Positions 1-11,632 are shown, counted from the stretch's first letter. The stretch: DNA of 64,000 bases from Armigeres subalbatus (GCF_024139115.2 NC_085140.1:103924988-103988987); one strand, 5' to 3'. Program-made: numbers and translations. Notes: a model not told the origin generated them from the letters alone.

Positions 1-1310
1 ATTCTGACTTCCCTGAATTCCTGAGGTAAATTTTAAGGAACATCCGAAAAAAATTCCGAAGAGGGAGTTTTTGTAGAACTTTTTGAGGCAATTTCCTAGG
101 GAATCCTGGACGAATCTTCAAAGAAATCTCTGGAGGAAATTGCGAATAAATTACTGGGAAAAATTTCAAAGGAATTCTTGAAGAAACTAAGGAATTACAT
201 TTTTCTTTTAGGAATTCTTCATGGAAGTATTTTACCTTCAAAAACTCAAAAGTTCTTTTAGGAATTATTTTCGAAAATCCATTCAGGTTCTCTATTGGGA
301 ATGCCTTCAAAAATATATTTGGAAATCCTGCATTAACCCAACACAAATTTCTTAAATAACGCCTCCAAAAATTTATTTGGAAAAATCCTCTAGAATTTTA
401 TTTCTTAAATAATCAAGAAAATACCGCCCGGAATTCCTTCGGATATTCCTCCAGGGACTTCTTTAAAACATTATTCGAAAAACCTCCGAGATGTCCTTCG
501 GAGATTTCTCTAGATTTTTTTTTCGGGAGATCTTCCAGGAAATCCTTTGAAATTTATTGAAAATGAAGTTGTTTGCGATGTCGTAACTTATAGAATTTTC
601 GAAAAAAAAATCCAAAAATAAAACACAAACACTAAAAGACTTTCGGGAAGATGAAGGCATTTTCGAAGTAATTCCTGCAGGAAGTTCCGGAAGAATTCCC
701 GGAGAATGTTTTGAAGGAATTGCTGGAAGAAGTTCTGAAGAAATTCCTTAGACAAATTTTGAATGTAGTTCTTCTGGATATCTAGAAGATTTTCTTTCCA
801 GCGATTCATGAAATAATTGCTGAAACAATTTCAAACGAATGGATTTTTTTAAGGAATTTCTTAAAAAAGTTCCGCAGGAATTGCTGAAGAAACTATCAAA
901 GAAATTCCTCAAAGAGTCTCCGAAGGAGAATGTAGGAATTCAAGTAAGGAAAGTTTGCAATTTGCGAAAAAAAATCGTAAAGAAATGTCTGAAGAAATCT
1001 GTAATAAAAATTCTTAAGGTATTTTCGGGGAAAATTTGTAAGGAATATCCAAAGGAATACCCAAACAAATTTGAGGAAGAATTCCTAAAATAATCTTCTA
1101 AGGTTTTTTAAAAGAAATATCTGGAGGAATTATTAAATACATTTCTTGATTTATTTCCGAACTAATTTCTGGAGTATTCTTCGAAGGAATTCATAAATGA
1201 ATGTTTAAACGATACATCTTCGAATATTCTCAAAAATTCCAGGAATTTTACAAAAAGGCTTTTACAATACAGTATTAAATAATTTCAAGAAATAAAAATT
1301 AAATTTTCGT
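1..1310. repeat. Degenerate GAATTCC-type minisatellite field
   Basis: The stretch is built from diverged short units such as GGAATTTCT, TTCCGAAGGAATT and their complements, spaced about 20-35 bases apart. The open frames in it have biased Lys/Phe/Glu composition and no domain, as expected of repeat periodicity, so none is called a gene. The same material recurs across the window. Confidence 0.75.
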
Positions 1311-2215
1311 GATATTTGAAAATACTTGACGTTTTAACTGAATAATTTGACTAAATACTATGCAGCGAGGCGACAACGCCCCAATTCTGGGTAATAATGG
1401 CTGTGAATAAGGAACGTTTTTAACTGATGCTCGTAATATTTGCTCAGCAATATTTGCTTTGCTGATGCTCAGCAAGTGGTTTTGTCAATTATATTTAGAA
1501 ATTGATTTCAAAATATAAATTACTTACTCGGGAGTCGAAACAAAGAAATCGTTAAAGCATTCACAGTTGGGATTTAATTAGTTTGCTAAATCAGTTTGCC
1601 TTATAAGCCAACTGTCTTAATAGCACAAATCTAAAAACAAAGAAAACTATAAAAACTGTAAAACAAAATAAAAAAATAGATATTGTCAAAATAACTAATG
1701 GGCAACTTAACTTGAAATTTCTAAATTGCAATAATTTGCCAGATCCTTTAAGAATGGGGACGCTTTGGTCATGCATCCAGGCCCCACAAAAGCCTAACCA
1801 CAACAAACCCATTTTGCGAGTCACCTACAAGTTTAGGTGCCCGACTGAATGAAGCCTTGGCTTAACGCATTCCAAAGATCAGTTTAACAATTTATGTATT
1901 ATTATACTAGATAAAGTTCAAACTCTCAAACTAATCAACCAACCTATTAATTAACCAAGACAATGTATGTCACTTCAACCGACTTATAGACACCATCGCT
2001 TGAGGTAGATTTGAAATTGAATTTTAACGAGATCCACCTTAACAACATTTATGAACTGCCATAAGACTAGTTTAGTACTATTCCAATTAACTCAACCACG
2101 CTGTATATCTTCACGATACGTCGTCAAGTATTAGGCCTCTTTCAGTGTCTCGTGCTTGACTCGACTCGACTTAAGTTAATTGATTTTTTTATTGTGATTA
2201 GTCATCGGCGTGGCA
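1311..2215. other. AT-rich stretch with no recognised feature
   Basis: I see no gene, RNA or clear repeat boundary here. Around 1360-1400 a short motif (GCAGCGAGGCG followed by CCCCAATTCTGGG) faintly resembles the 3' part of a Feilai SINE, but it is too diverged to call. Confidence 0.4.
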
Positions 2216-2223
2216 AAATTATG

Positions 2224-2312
2224 ATCGGCGGCGCGCCGACCCAAAATCGTCGGCGGCGGCGGCGCGAGTAAAACCACCAGCGGCGGCGGCGTGGCGCGGC
2301 GGCGCACAGGTC
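2224..2312. repeat. GGC-rich low-complexity tract
   Basis: A run of CGGCGGCGGC-type triplets sits in otherwise AT-rich DNA. It contains the palindromic GGCGCGCC site and is the most GC-rich short stretch of the first 20 kb. It could be a simple-sequence expansion or the decayed end of a GC-rich element. Confidence 0.6.
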
Positions 2313-2567
2313 TACTTAGAACTAAGGAGATTCCTGCGATATGAAAAAAAAGTGGCAGTGTTCCAGAAAAAAACTCTCCAATTCCTAAAACAATCTAGGT
2401 TAAAAAATAGTGTTATAATAACGATTGAAATTGAATTCCAAAACAAATCTCAACCCTTTCAGGAATGATGGGTCATATATGCCCAGCGTTTTAGATTGTC
2501 TATAAAATCACAAAAGAGAGCTAGGCCACCATTTTCTTCAGTAAAATTGTTCATCTAGATATTGGCT

Positions 2568-3060
2568 TTACAGAAAAAAATATGGGAGCTCAAATTTGAC
2601 TGACCATGAAAACTCAGATATCCGAAACCTTGGGAAGATTTCGATTCTAAGAGCATGTAAATAAAGTTTAAATGTTTGAATCATTCTGAACAGATGGGTG
2701 GTCAGATAAGATGGGCCATCCTGAACGTTAAGCCAGTGATTAATATTCAGGAATACGAGATGCTCAAGGTACTTCAAAATGCTCTCAAGTTCAGCCCACG
2801 AATCTACCAGATCAATCAAGACATTTGCAATGTTCTCATCATCGGTATATACCCAATCCGATGAAATAAGCATATGATCCTAATTTCCATTAACATGAGA
2901 TCCAAGAGACAAGGTACCCAAAATTATCTTGAGTCAACATCAAGTTGCACAATGACTATGAGGTTTGTTCGCAAACTGTTTTTGTAGGGCCTTAGAAGCA
3001 CCTGGTTCACGGACTTGAGTAGTTCAAACATTACGACTTCCAGGACGTTTTGTATAACCT
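2568..3060 (-). pseudogene. Possible decayed coding fragment, unknown family
   Basis: A minus-strand frame of about 100 codons (2568-2873) has a balanced composition, including Trp, His and Asp, unlike the repeat-derived frames nearby. A second frame upstream (about 2900-3060) reads as similarly ordinary protein, but stop codons separate the two. I recognise no domain. It may be a dead gene, for example of a fast-evolving receptor family, or chance. Confidence 0.2.
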
Positions 3061-4080
3061 AAAAAGACTGTAGTAGCTTGTATAAATAATAATTGAAGTC
3101 ATATCAACCCAATGGACCTACTGGGATATTATATCATACATCATTCATAAGTTGGTTAATTGGATAAATCGAATGATCCGAACTCCAAAATAATAATTGG
3201 TCTATAATACATTCATTCCTCTATGAGTCGCTTATGAAAGGACCATTGACTGAAGCATATTCGAGATGTGGAATAGAAGTTCCTTGGAAAATTATTCCAA
3301 AGAACCATCAGAGCAGTTTCTCAAACAAATGATTCATTTATGCACATATCTTCCATGTACGCGTTTCAGTTAGAAATAATTTTAAAGACAGTTCTGTTTT
3401 ATGAAGCCCCATATAAAAAAGTGATGTCTTTATCATTATTTTCGGTCAAAATCAAGAGAGATGTACACAAATCACTCAAAGATGAGAATTTCAGTTGCAT
3501 ATTCAAATTTTAGCCAAATAGAATCGCTACGCATCGAGATTTTGTTCCACAAATCCGATGCTTATTTTTTTTTCAAGATCAATGAGATGTTACAGCGAGG
3601 AAGAAATGGAAAAAGTTCCCCTAGTAGGGACCCGGCAGGTATTTTCGTCTGTTCGTCATAGTCTCGAAAACCAATAAAAGAGACGCTTTTCTGTAAAACT
3701 CATACGTACCAAATCGTAAGCTCAGGAGAAACGTTCTGCTATAGTGGAATTCTAGCAAATGTACGTTGCTTTCGTTGGTTTTAGCCTCTACGACGATGGA
3801 CGGAAATACCTGCCGTGTCCCTATTGACAATATTTTCATACATTTACATTTTTTCTCAAAAAATTATCGGTAAATACTTCGTAGTTCCCTTGACTTTTCC
3901 CAAAAATTCAAAGGTGCAGTCCAATCGGGCTGTATCAAAAGGTGACGTAGGGCTACGTAGCTGTACTTAATAGATAGTATTTGTAATCATAGTTTGAGTG
4001 TCTCCCAATATCAACTCTTTCTCTCATCATAGATGATCTACTCTACCTCAAAAACAACAACCAAACGATTGTCCAATAAT
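3061..4080. other. No recognised feature
   Basis: AT-rich sequence with no supported gene, no RNA gene and no repeat with readable boundaries. The short frames overlap on both strands and have no recognisable content. Confidence 0.4.
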
Positions 4081-4560
4081 CCACTCCGATTGTGATTCTT
4101 CCTTGATCGGTAACAGAAGGTATCACACATCTGCCAAGCCGGAGGTGCCTAGAAGTTGTTGGGCTAAGGCACTATCCTCTCGATACTTCTATCTAGATGA
4201 AGCAGAACCTCTCACTCTCACTTGGACTTGGACACATCTTTGGATTTTCCGTGAGAAACTCTTCGAAATGTTCTCGGGAAAAAAATTAGAATTTCGTTGG
4301 AAAACCCTTCAGATTTTTTTTGGTTGAATCTTCAGAATTTCTTGGGGATACTCATCGAAATTTCTTTGGCAAACTCTTCGGAATTTCTTTGGAAAATCCT
4401 TTAGAAGTTCTTTGGGATAATCTTCGGGAATCTTTTCGAAATATCTGTGGAATCTCTTCGGAATTTTCTCGAGAAATGGTTCCAAACTCGCTCGGTAAAA
4501 TCTTTGCAATTTCTTTAATATCTCGGGATTTTTTTAGTGTTTGCTCGTAGAAAATTTCAC
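4081..4560. repeat. Dispersed repeat, copy 1 (paired with about 7160-7970)
   Basis: This segment begins CCACTCCGATTGTGATTC, continues through a TTCCTTGATCGGTAACAG block and runs into GAATTTCTTTGG-type minisatellite. It is repeated with high similarity from about 7160. The second copy carries an extra inserted MITE, so the two copies allow that insertion to be recognised. Confidence 0.7.
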
Positions 4561-4706
4561 TTCCCACCACTGAATGGCTGCAGAATAAATTTTCTTCAGC
4601 AAACACCGCCGACGGCCATCACTATCGCTTCCAACGCCATTACTGTCAATAGATTTTCTGTCACTCTGAAGAAAATTAGTCTCAAATCAACTTTATTCCG
4701 CTTAAA

Positions 4707-4722
4707 ATGGTGGTCCTGAGAA
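4707..4722 (-). other. Degenerate histone-type stem-loop
   Basis: GGTCCTGAGAAGCTCC is a mutated version of GGTCCTGAAAAGGACC. On the minus strand that sequence has the histone mRNA 3' stem-loop layout: a six-base stem around a TTTC loop. Two further examples lie at 6760 and 6901. No histone reading frame is attached. Confidence 0.3.
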
Positions 4723-4750
4723 GCTCCGATTTTTTCTATTTCTCGTGTAC

Positions 4751-5610
4751 TTATTTAAAAGGACGTATGTGATATTGTAAACAAAGATCCAACCGTCGAT
4801 TTGTCCAATCTGATAGCCCTACCTGTTGGTGGTGTTGGTTTGCGTGGGTGAAATGAGATGTAGTTCTTGAAGCCGTCTACCGATTGGGTGGCGCTAGTGT
4901 AGCCTTTCCCAATTTAAACTCCTTTCATACCGCCGCGAGAGCATTGGCGATTGGCGCTTTGAAGTTGCATGAAGGGGAAGAAGCAGAGGGGTGATAATCG
5001 AAAATATTCGCACAGGAGGACATGCGATGAGGTTTTTGAAACACTTCTTTAAAATTCTAGAGGCAATTCTATTGAAAACGGTAAGCAGTACGGGGTTGGT
5101 ATTCTTTTCTACTGCACAATAAACACAATATTTCAATTCTGTTATATCATACTTAATACACAGTATAAGAAAGGTCCAACCCCGTATTGTTTACCGTTTT
5201 TAGTTGGATTGCCTCTGGAATTTCGGAGAAGAGTTTCAGAAATATCATCGTATGTTTTCCCGTGCGAGGATTTTTGAATGTCATCTTTCTGTTTCTTCTT
5301 CTTCATGAAACATCAAAGCGCCAATTAATAACGTCGATAATCACGCAACAATACAATACATCTCGTTGAATATAAATAATTTAATAATGCAACACACGCC
5401 GCTTACGTATTCGACTGTTCTGACTTCGTGTGTTTATTGCCTAACCGGCAATGTTTACATCCAGCACCATGTTGCAGCACCATGTTTTTGGCTTCAGGCG
5501 AGTTGTTCGTGGATGACAGCCGTTTCATGGGGGTGTGTGCCATCAGTTTGGACAAACCGACATTTGAATCTTTGTTTACAAAATCACATACGTCCTTTTG
5601 AATAAATACC
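4751..5610. mobile_element. Foldback element with an inner hairpin MITE
   Basis: The outer ends are inverted copies. TTTAAAAGGACGTATGTGAT followed by TTGTAAACAAAGAT at 4754-4798 is matched by ATCTTTGTTTACAAAATCAC and ACGTCCTTTTGAATAAAT near 5567-5606. Inside is a second inverted pair (4951-5099 and 5175-5325) ending in CAGTACGGGGTTGG and its complement, i.e. a hairpin of about 375 bp. The TTGTAAACAAAG end also occurs in the MITE at 40354-40582, so these share a family. Confidence 0.65.
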
Positions 5611-5723
5611 CGAGATTTGATGTGCCTTTACAACCACTTTTAGCGACCAAACAATTGTCAAGAACAAGACACTTGGCCATTCGTTGATATCAACCGTCAC
5701 GGGCTCTCATATTTGTTTCACCT

Positions 5724-6112
5724 ATTGGCGATTAAAGATTACATGAAGAAGAAGAAGTCGAAGGATGATATTTGAAAAAAATTGCACGGGTAAGCATACG
5801 GGAAATTTTTTAAAACTCTTCTCAAAAATTCTAGAAGCAATTTAATTAAAAACGGAAAGCAGTACGGGGTTGGACTTTGCTTGTACTGTGTATCAAGGGT
5901 GATATCACGAAATAAAATTTGAAATCGAAAAATTGCGTTTATTATGCAGTAGAAGGAAAGTCCAACCCCGTACTGCTAACCGTTTTTAATTAAATTACTC
6001 CTAGAATTTTTTAGAAGAGTTTTAAAAAACTTCCCGTATGCTTCCCCGTGCAATTTTTTTCAAATATCATCCTTCGACTTCTTCTTCTTCGTGCAACCTT
6101 TATTTGCCAATA
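5724..6112. mobile_element. Hairpin MITE, second copy of the 4951-5325 family
   Basis: The arms at 5724-5880 and 5952-6112 are inverted copies. Both contain GAAGAAGAAGAAGTCGAAGG, TTCTAGAAGCAATTT and CAGTACGGGGTTGG or their complements. The loop is about 70 bp. Arm sequence is shared with the hairpin at 4951-5325. There is no coding content. Confidence 0.75.
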
Positions 6113-6530
6113 ACGAATAACAAAGGCTGGAGCAAAGCAATGGGCTCACTTTATAGAACACAAGAAAGCTGGCTTTCAGCGCGCCAGCCGTTTTGGTAGC
6201 TGCACAACATAACTGTCGGCGAAGGTTGCGACAAAAAAAAAGTATTCGCTGCGGAATCATCTGTAGTCATTTATCAGTAGAAATTAAAATTTTCTCGCGA
6301 AAATCAGAAATTTGATACTGTCAAATATAAAAATATAAAAATTTAAATTTTCTCATGGACCTTATTAGATTAAAACGTCAAACTCGGAAAAACGCAAAAA
6401 AATAAAAATTGTATTTATAAGGAAAGATTATTTTTTAAAACATTTTGGTAATCAAATTATTAGTTTTACTGGTGTTTGTAAAAATCAATTGTTTTCTATA
6501 TGTGCAACGTCAATAAACCCAAATCAGGAA
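6113..6530. other. No recognised feature
   Basis: AT-rich sequence after the hairpin. No gene, RNA or repeat boundary could be supported. Confidence 0.4.
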
Positions 6531-6916
6531 TATTGTGAGAAAATTTTACTTGAGTTCTGCTGACGGCGACAAAAGCCACTCAATATTCACAGCTGAATTG
6601 CTACAGACGCCATCCCTGCGAATACATTTTTGGCAGCAATCAACCGCCGACCGGGACCGATACCGATGCCATCGAATTTTCTACAGCGACCATGAGATTG
6701 TGCTTTGCTGTGTGGAAAAAAAAATATATCAATTTAACTTTCTTTTGCATATAATAGTGGTCCTCAAAAGGACCAATTAAATTCCAATAATGCTCCTTTC
6801 CAGTCACTAACAGCAACAAAACGTGTATGAGTTTTGCGAGAAAATTTCACTTGAGCAACTATTTCAAATACAGCGAATCCAACTTTCTGCCGTGTAAAAT
6901 GGTGGTCCTGAAAAGG
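6531..6916 (-). repeat. Repeat units ending in histone-type stem-loops
   Basis: Two related stretches contain GAGAAAATTTCACTTGAG or a near copy and end in GTGGTCCTCAAAAGGACC (6758-6775) and GTGGTCCTGAAAAGGGTT (6899-6916). On the minus strand these read as GGTCCTTTT(G/C)AGGACC followed by ACCAC-like sequence, the layout of histone mRNA 3' ends. Neither has a histone reading frame upstream. They may be histone-flank remnants carried in a repeat, or coincidental palindromes. Confidence 0.35.
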
Positions 6917-7176
6917 GTTGGTCTATTTATTTTAATATTAATATTACATGAATGCTGCTGCGAAATACTGTTTTGTCTCAAATCCCGAACATGACCCATA
7001 TTCCGAACACTATGGCATTTAAGCACTCTGAACCTAAAACATGCTGAGGATTAGGATAACAAATGAAGTCAAGCTAATATGAAGAAAATTACACGAATAA
7101 AGCTTAAATGACCTTTTTAAAATCAAAGGCCATTTAAAAACGAAAGGCGCCTTCATTGCGTCCACTCCGATTGTGA
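6917..7176. other. No recognised feature up to the second copy of the 4081 repeat
   Basis: AT-rich. The last bases (about 7160-7176) are the start of the second copy of the dispersed repeat. Confidence 0.4.
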
Positions 7177-7434
7177 CACTCAAATAATCTAAACGTTGTT
7201 TCCACCTGAATTTTCAGGTACATTTTACGTGCACACGTAGCTGCAAATGCTTCAGAAAATTCAGGTGAAACTTACGTGTCCGGTGAATTCTATCCAAAAC
7301 TAAGGTAGAACTTACCGGATTTTCACGTAGAATGAGAATTCTATCAAAAAATCAGGTAAAAGTTACGTGAATTTCAGGTGGAAAAAATCTACGTACTTTT
7401 TCAGGTGGAAACAACGTGCAGATTTTTTTGGGTG
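7177..7434. mobile_element. MITE with CACTCAAA / TTTGGGTG ends
   Basis: The left end CACTCAAATAATCTAAACG and right end CGTGCAGATTTTTTTGGGTG form an imperfect TIR, continued inside by GTTTCCACCTGAA on the left and its complement on the right. Internal ACGTAA/TTACGT and TTTTCAGGT motifs repeat. Comparison with the paired repeat at 4081, which lacks it, shows it was inserted after GATTGTGA. The duplication is at most 2-3 bp. Confidence 0.75.
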
Positions 7435-8434
7435 GATGCTTCCTTGATCGGTAACAGAAGGTATCACCACAGATAAGTATCACACATCTGCCAAACCGGA
7501 GGTGCCTAGAAGTTGTTGGACTGAGGCACTATCCTCTCGATACTTCTATCTAGATGAGACAGAACCTCTCACTCTCAAGAAATTTCTCGGATAATTCTTG
7601 GACTTGGACACATCTTTGGATTTTCCGTGAGAAACTCTTCGGAATGTTCTCGGGAAAAAATTTGCAATTTCGTTGGAAAACCCTTCAGATTTTTTTTGGT
7701 TGAATCTTCAGAATTTATTGGAGATACTCTTCAAAATTTCTTTGACAAACTTTTCGGAATTTCTTTGGAAAATCCTTTAAAATTCTTTGGAATAATCTTC
7801 GGGAATCTTTTCGAAATTTCTGTGGCAAACTCTTCGAAAATTTCTCGAGAAATGCTTCCAAACTCGCTCGGTAATATATTTGCAATTTATTTAATATCTC
7901 GGGATTTTTCTAGAGTGAGAAACTCTTCAGAATTTCTTTGGAATAATCTTCGAAAAAAAAATCAGGAAGTTCTTCCCAATCTATTTGAGAAAATCTTCGA
8001 AATGTCTTTAGAAATCCCCTGGGCATTTCCTCGGAAAACGTTTCCGAATTTCCTTGGTGAAATGTTTCTTTGGGAAACTCTCCGGAATTTCCTCGGGAAA
8101 GCCTTTGGATTTTTTTCGGGAAATTTTCTGAAAACTCTCAGGAAACTTTTCGAATATTCTTTGGGCATTTCATCACAATTCCTTGAAAAATTCATTTGGA
8201 AATTTTTCCGAAAAATACAAAAAAAAAATAGTATGTTGAAAATTCTTTGAAATTTTCTCGGGATATTCTTCGGGAAATTGAATCGACGTGAAAAAAATAT
8301 AGATCGGATTTTTTATCGCGAAATTTTCTGAAAATTCTCAGGAAATTCTTTAGATTTTCTTTGGGAAACTCATTCTAATTCCCTAGAAAAAAATCTTCGG
8401 AAATCATTTGGAATTTTTTAAACGTAAATAAACA
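7435..8434. repeat. Dispersed repeat, copy 2, running into GAATTCC-type minisatellite
   Basis: The block from 7438 matches 4095 onward, with an extra ACCACAGATAAGTATC insertion near 7466. From about 7580 it becomes diverged GAATTTCTTTGG units. A 207-codon open frame through the units is Phe/Asn/Ser-rich and repetitive and is not called a gene. Confidence 0.7.
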
Positions 8435-8776
8435 AAGAACTATTTCATGGATTCCAAACGCAGTTCAGAACATGCGATCTACCCAATCAACCAAGTATTG
8501 GACAATGTATCTGTTCAACACTAAACATCCTAGCAGGTCCATTGTGCCGATAAGATTTCTTTTACTCCTTCCATAAGCTACTACAGACCATTTTTGTTCT
8601 TCAAAAAACGACCATTGAAAGGTGCACCTTTTTCTACACAGTACTCCCCTTCTTAGCCGTAGGCTGCTTCACTCCCTCGGCCGCACTTTACGATTCACGA
8701 CCTGCTTCCAAGGAAGGCCTTCTCCCGGCGAACTTCAATTACATTCCTCTGCGGAGGCACTGATTCTCGCTGTTCC
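8435..8776. other. No recognised feature
   Basis: Moderately GC-rich stretch (8630-8770) directly before a TTAA MITE. No coding or RNA feature was supported. Confidence 0.35.
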
Positions 8777-8780
8777 TTAA

Positions 8781-8945
8781 GGTAGCCTCACACCTCGGGA
8801 ATTTGGTTCGCGGATTTTTTCCCCATGCATTTTTGCATATGCGATGTTTTCGGAATTTGGACACGGAAAATCAAAATCCCGGCCCCATTTAAAATACACG
8901 GGGCTCAAAATCCGCTGGAAAATTTTCCCGAGGTGTGAGGCAGCC
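8781..8945. mobile_element. TTAA-type MITE, copy A
   Basis: 165 bp with inverted ends: GGTAGCCTCACACCTCGGGAA on the left is mirrored by CCCGAGGTGTGAGGCAGCC on the right. It is flanked by TTAA and TTTA, as expected of a 4-bp TTAA-like target duplication. The internal GCATATGC-centred palindrome lets both strands stay open, producing a spurious 60-codon frame. Confidence 0.85.
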
Positions 8946-9018
8946 TTTACGGTTGGGAACATGCCCGATACTGGTTCTTCTCCTGCTCCCTTCTAGTTGG
9001 CACTACCTTGGGAGTTAA

Positions 9019-9183
9019 GGCTACCTTACACCTCGGGAAAATTTTCCGCCGGATTTTGGTCCCCGTGTTATTTAAATGGGGCCAGGATTTTGATTTTCCG
9101 TGCCCAAATCCCGAAAACATCGCATATGCAAAAATGCATGGGGAAAAAATCCGCGGACCAAATACCCGAGGTGTGAGGCTACC
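9019..9183. mobile_element. TTAA-type MITE, copy B
   Basis: Second copy of the 165-bp family in the opposite orientation, 73 bp from copy A, flanked by TTAA (9015-9018) and TTTA (9184-9187). The pair can fold into a larger hairpin. Confidence 0.85.
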
Positions 9184-9389
9184 TTTACCCCGATGACGTC
9201 TTAAAAATGATCATCTTCCCCCAGTTGACGGTACCATCAATTTGTGGGCAATCTTGCCTGCATATACATATTTGAATTTTCCTGGTGCATTACCATTCCG
9301 TTTGGCTAGGTAAAACTTGTGTCCCGGTAATTGAAAGTCAATTTTAATATTAATTTCATTGCTCATCAAAATACATCAATTGTATTTCG

Positions 9390-9843
9390 TCAGAACTTGC
9401 TCGACCAGCATTCTTGCGCGATGTTTGGCAACCAGGTTCTGTTACAGGGTCCTGTTGGGATGCTTATACTGACATCATACGACTTGAAACCTTCACGCCG
9501 ACAGATTATTTGAACTGTGCTGTACGGCGCAGTGAACTTTTTTGCTAAATCATGCAAGGAAATCCCAAAATGGTTCCGAACTGCTCTGCAGACTTTCACT
9601 CGTTGTTTCTGGTCGTATATTCCACTTCTACCATTGTTTTGTGCTACGCGATCCAGCAATAGTGTTTCCCGATAACGTTTGACAGTTTTTACAGTCAATT
9701 TCGCTATTTTTAGATACTTTGAAATCATTACTCCTGACCATGTTGGATTTCCAACGTGAGTGTACAAAATTGTGCTCGTCTCTAGCGTTCCATTTTCCAT
9801 AACTTTTGAACGTGAGCATCAATACTGATGAAACTTTCACCAT
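9390..9843 (-). pseudogene. 5' fragment of a Tc1/mariner-type transposase
   Basis: A minus-strand frame of about 136 codons has two helix-turn-helix-like blocks (around SKYLKIAKLTVKTVKRYRE and DLAKKFTAPYSTVQIICRR). This is the arrangement of the N-terminal DNA-binding region of IS630-Tc1-mariner transposases, resembling the mosquito ITmD37E group. An in-frame ATG lies near 9800 with possible upstream extension. The DDE/D catalytic half is absent, so it is a truncated, inactive copy. The palindromic element that starts 100 bp away has different, TA-flanked ends, and a relationship is not shown. Confidence 0.65.
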
Positions 9844-9948
9844 ACATTAAACAAACCTTCCGCAACGATGCACAATAGGAAAAAAGAGGTATTTTTGGCC
9901 AAAATTATGAATCCTGCAATAAACAGTGGTATTCATCATAAAAACATA

Positions 9949-11630
9949 CAGTCACTCTCAAAATTGAGCGTACAGCATGGATTAGATGAATATATTCGAA
10001 AATTCCAAAGGAAATTTAATTGTTGGCTCGGTTGTTTTTAATGCATTTCAATATTCATCCCTTCCTTCAATGTATGCGTACATAAAATTGTTGAAATTTT
10101 TTCTCTAAAGTTCATTTATTTGAAAATAATCTCAAAATACGCCTATTAGATGTGACAAAATTGAGCGTACAGCGAATTGTTTTCTATAAAATTTCTTATT
10201 ATAAACACGATTTATGTATTTTAATATTGTTTTTTCATGATTATATTTATAATAATAAACATCCGCTACTTAAACATTCAATGTTTTGAAATTAAACCAT
10301 GTTTTAATCAAAATGGCGAACAAGTAAGATGTATAAATAATGTTATTTAACAATTCAATGCTGTTGGGCAAAATAGATGCTTTAAGATATGGATTTCACC
10401 GGCATCGTGTCTTATATATGATAGATAATCGAAATCGAGTAAGACATACGATAAATTTGGGAAAATTCAGTCGGTAAATGATGAAAACAGATGTAAACAT
10501 ACAAAGAAAACGACAAATGTTGGGAACGGCATATTTCAAATTAAGTATAACTTTATTTAAAAGTCGATGTTTAGGTAGCTTATAAGCTCAGGACACTCAT
10601 TAATAATAATATTAATAAAAGAGCAGCACACGGATACATTATAAGATGTCATTTTATATTTGAAGACTCAGTCACCGTAGGAACAAATTTGGTTGAATCA
10701 TTTAAATTCACCAAAATATCATTAAATAAGCTGCCGAACTCTTAAAAAGTTTATTTTACTCGCCGCATGGAAATCATCCAATTGTATCCCTTATGGTAAC
10801 AGGCCGTGCTGTTCAATCCATATTTATTTATGAATTTACGATTTTAGGCTATCTTTTCAATATTCAATCAGAAGTACTCTAGGGGATTGAAAAGCTGTTT
10901 TTATGTTCGGTACCTTAACATGCACCTTGTACTTTTAGAATTTGACTGTGAATGATTGGATTCAATAATATTACTCTTAATGATAGACCTGAGACAATAA
11001 TCGAGCTTTAAAACAAATTTAAGTTAAAACATACTTAATTTGAATTATGTCATTCCTAACATTTGCCGTTTTCTCTGTATGTTTACATCTGTTTTCATCA
11101 TTTACCGACTGAATTTTGACAAATTAATCGTATGTCTCGCTCGATTTCGATTATCTATCATATATAAGATACGATGCCGGTGAAACATACAAATTAAAGC
11201 ATTTATTTTGCCCACAGGCATTGAATTGTTAAATAGCAATGTTCTTACCTCTCACTTGTTCGCCATTTTGACCAAAACATGGTTTAATTTCAAAACATTG
11301 AATGTTTAAGTAGCGGATGTTTGTTATTATAAATATAACCATGAAAAAACAATATTTAAATACATAAATCGTGTTTATAAGAAGAAATTTTATAGAAAAA
11401 CATTGGCTGTACGCTCAATTTTGTGACATCTAATAGGCGTATTTTGAGATTATTTTCAAATAAATGAACTTTAGAGAAAAAATTTCAACAATTTTATGTA
11501 CGCATACATTGAAGGAAGGGATGAATATTGAAATGCATTAAAAACAACCGAGCTAACCATTTTATTTCCTTTGAAATTTTCGAATGTAGTCAACTAAACC
11601 TTACTGTACGCTCAATTTTGAGAGTGACTG
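9949..11630. mobile_element. 1.68 kb near-palindromic Tc1/mariner-like element
   Basis: The ends are perfect inverted copies, CAGTCACTCTCAAAATTGAG followed by CGTACAG at 9949 and the complement ending at 11630. TA dinucleotides flank both (9947-9948, 11631-11632), the target duplication of Tc1/mariner elements. The inverted similarity continues for about 600 bp per arm (9949-10560 and about 11030-11630), around a spacer of about 470 bp. A second copy of the end motif (AAAATTGAGCGTACAG) lies inside each arm, near 10157 and 11400. No coding capacity was found. A transcript would form a 600-bp hairpin. Confidence 0.9.
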
Positions 11631-11632
11631 TA

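Noticed and set aside
7627..8250. 207-codon protein gene
   Set aside because: The frame follows diverged GAATTTCTTTGG minisatellite units, with Phe/Ser/Asn repetition and no domain.
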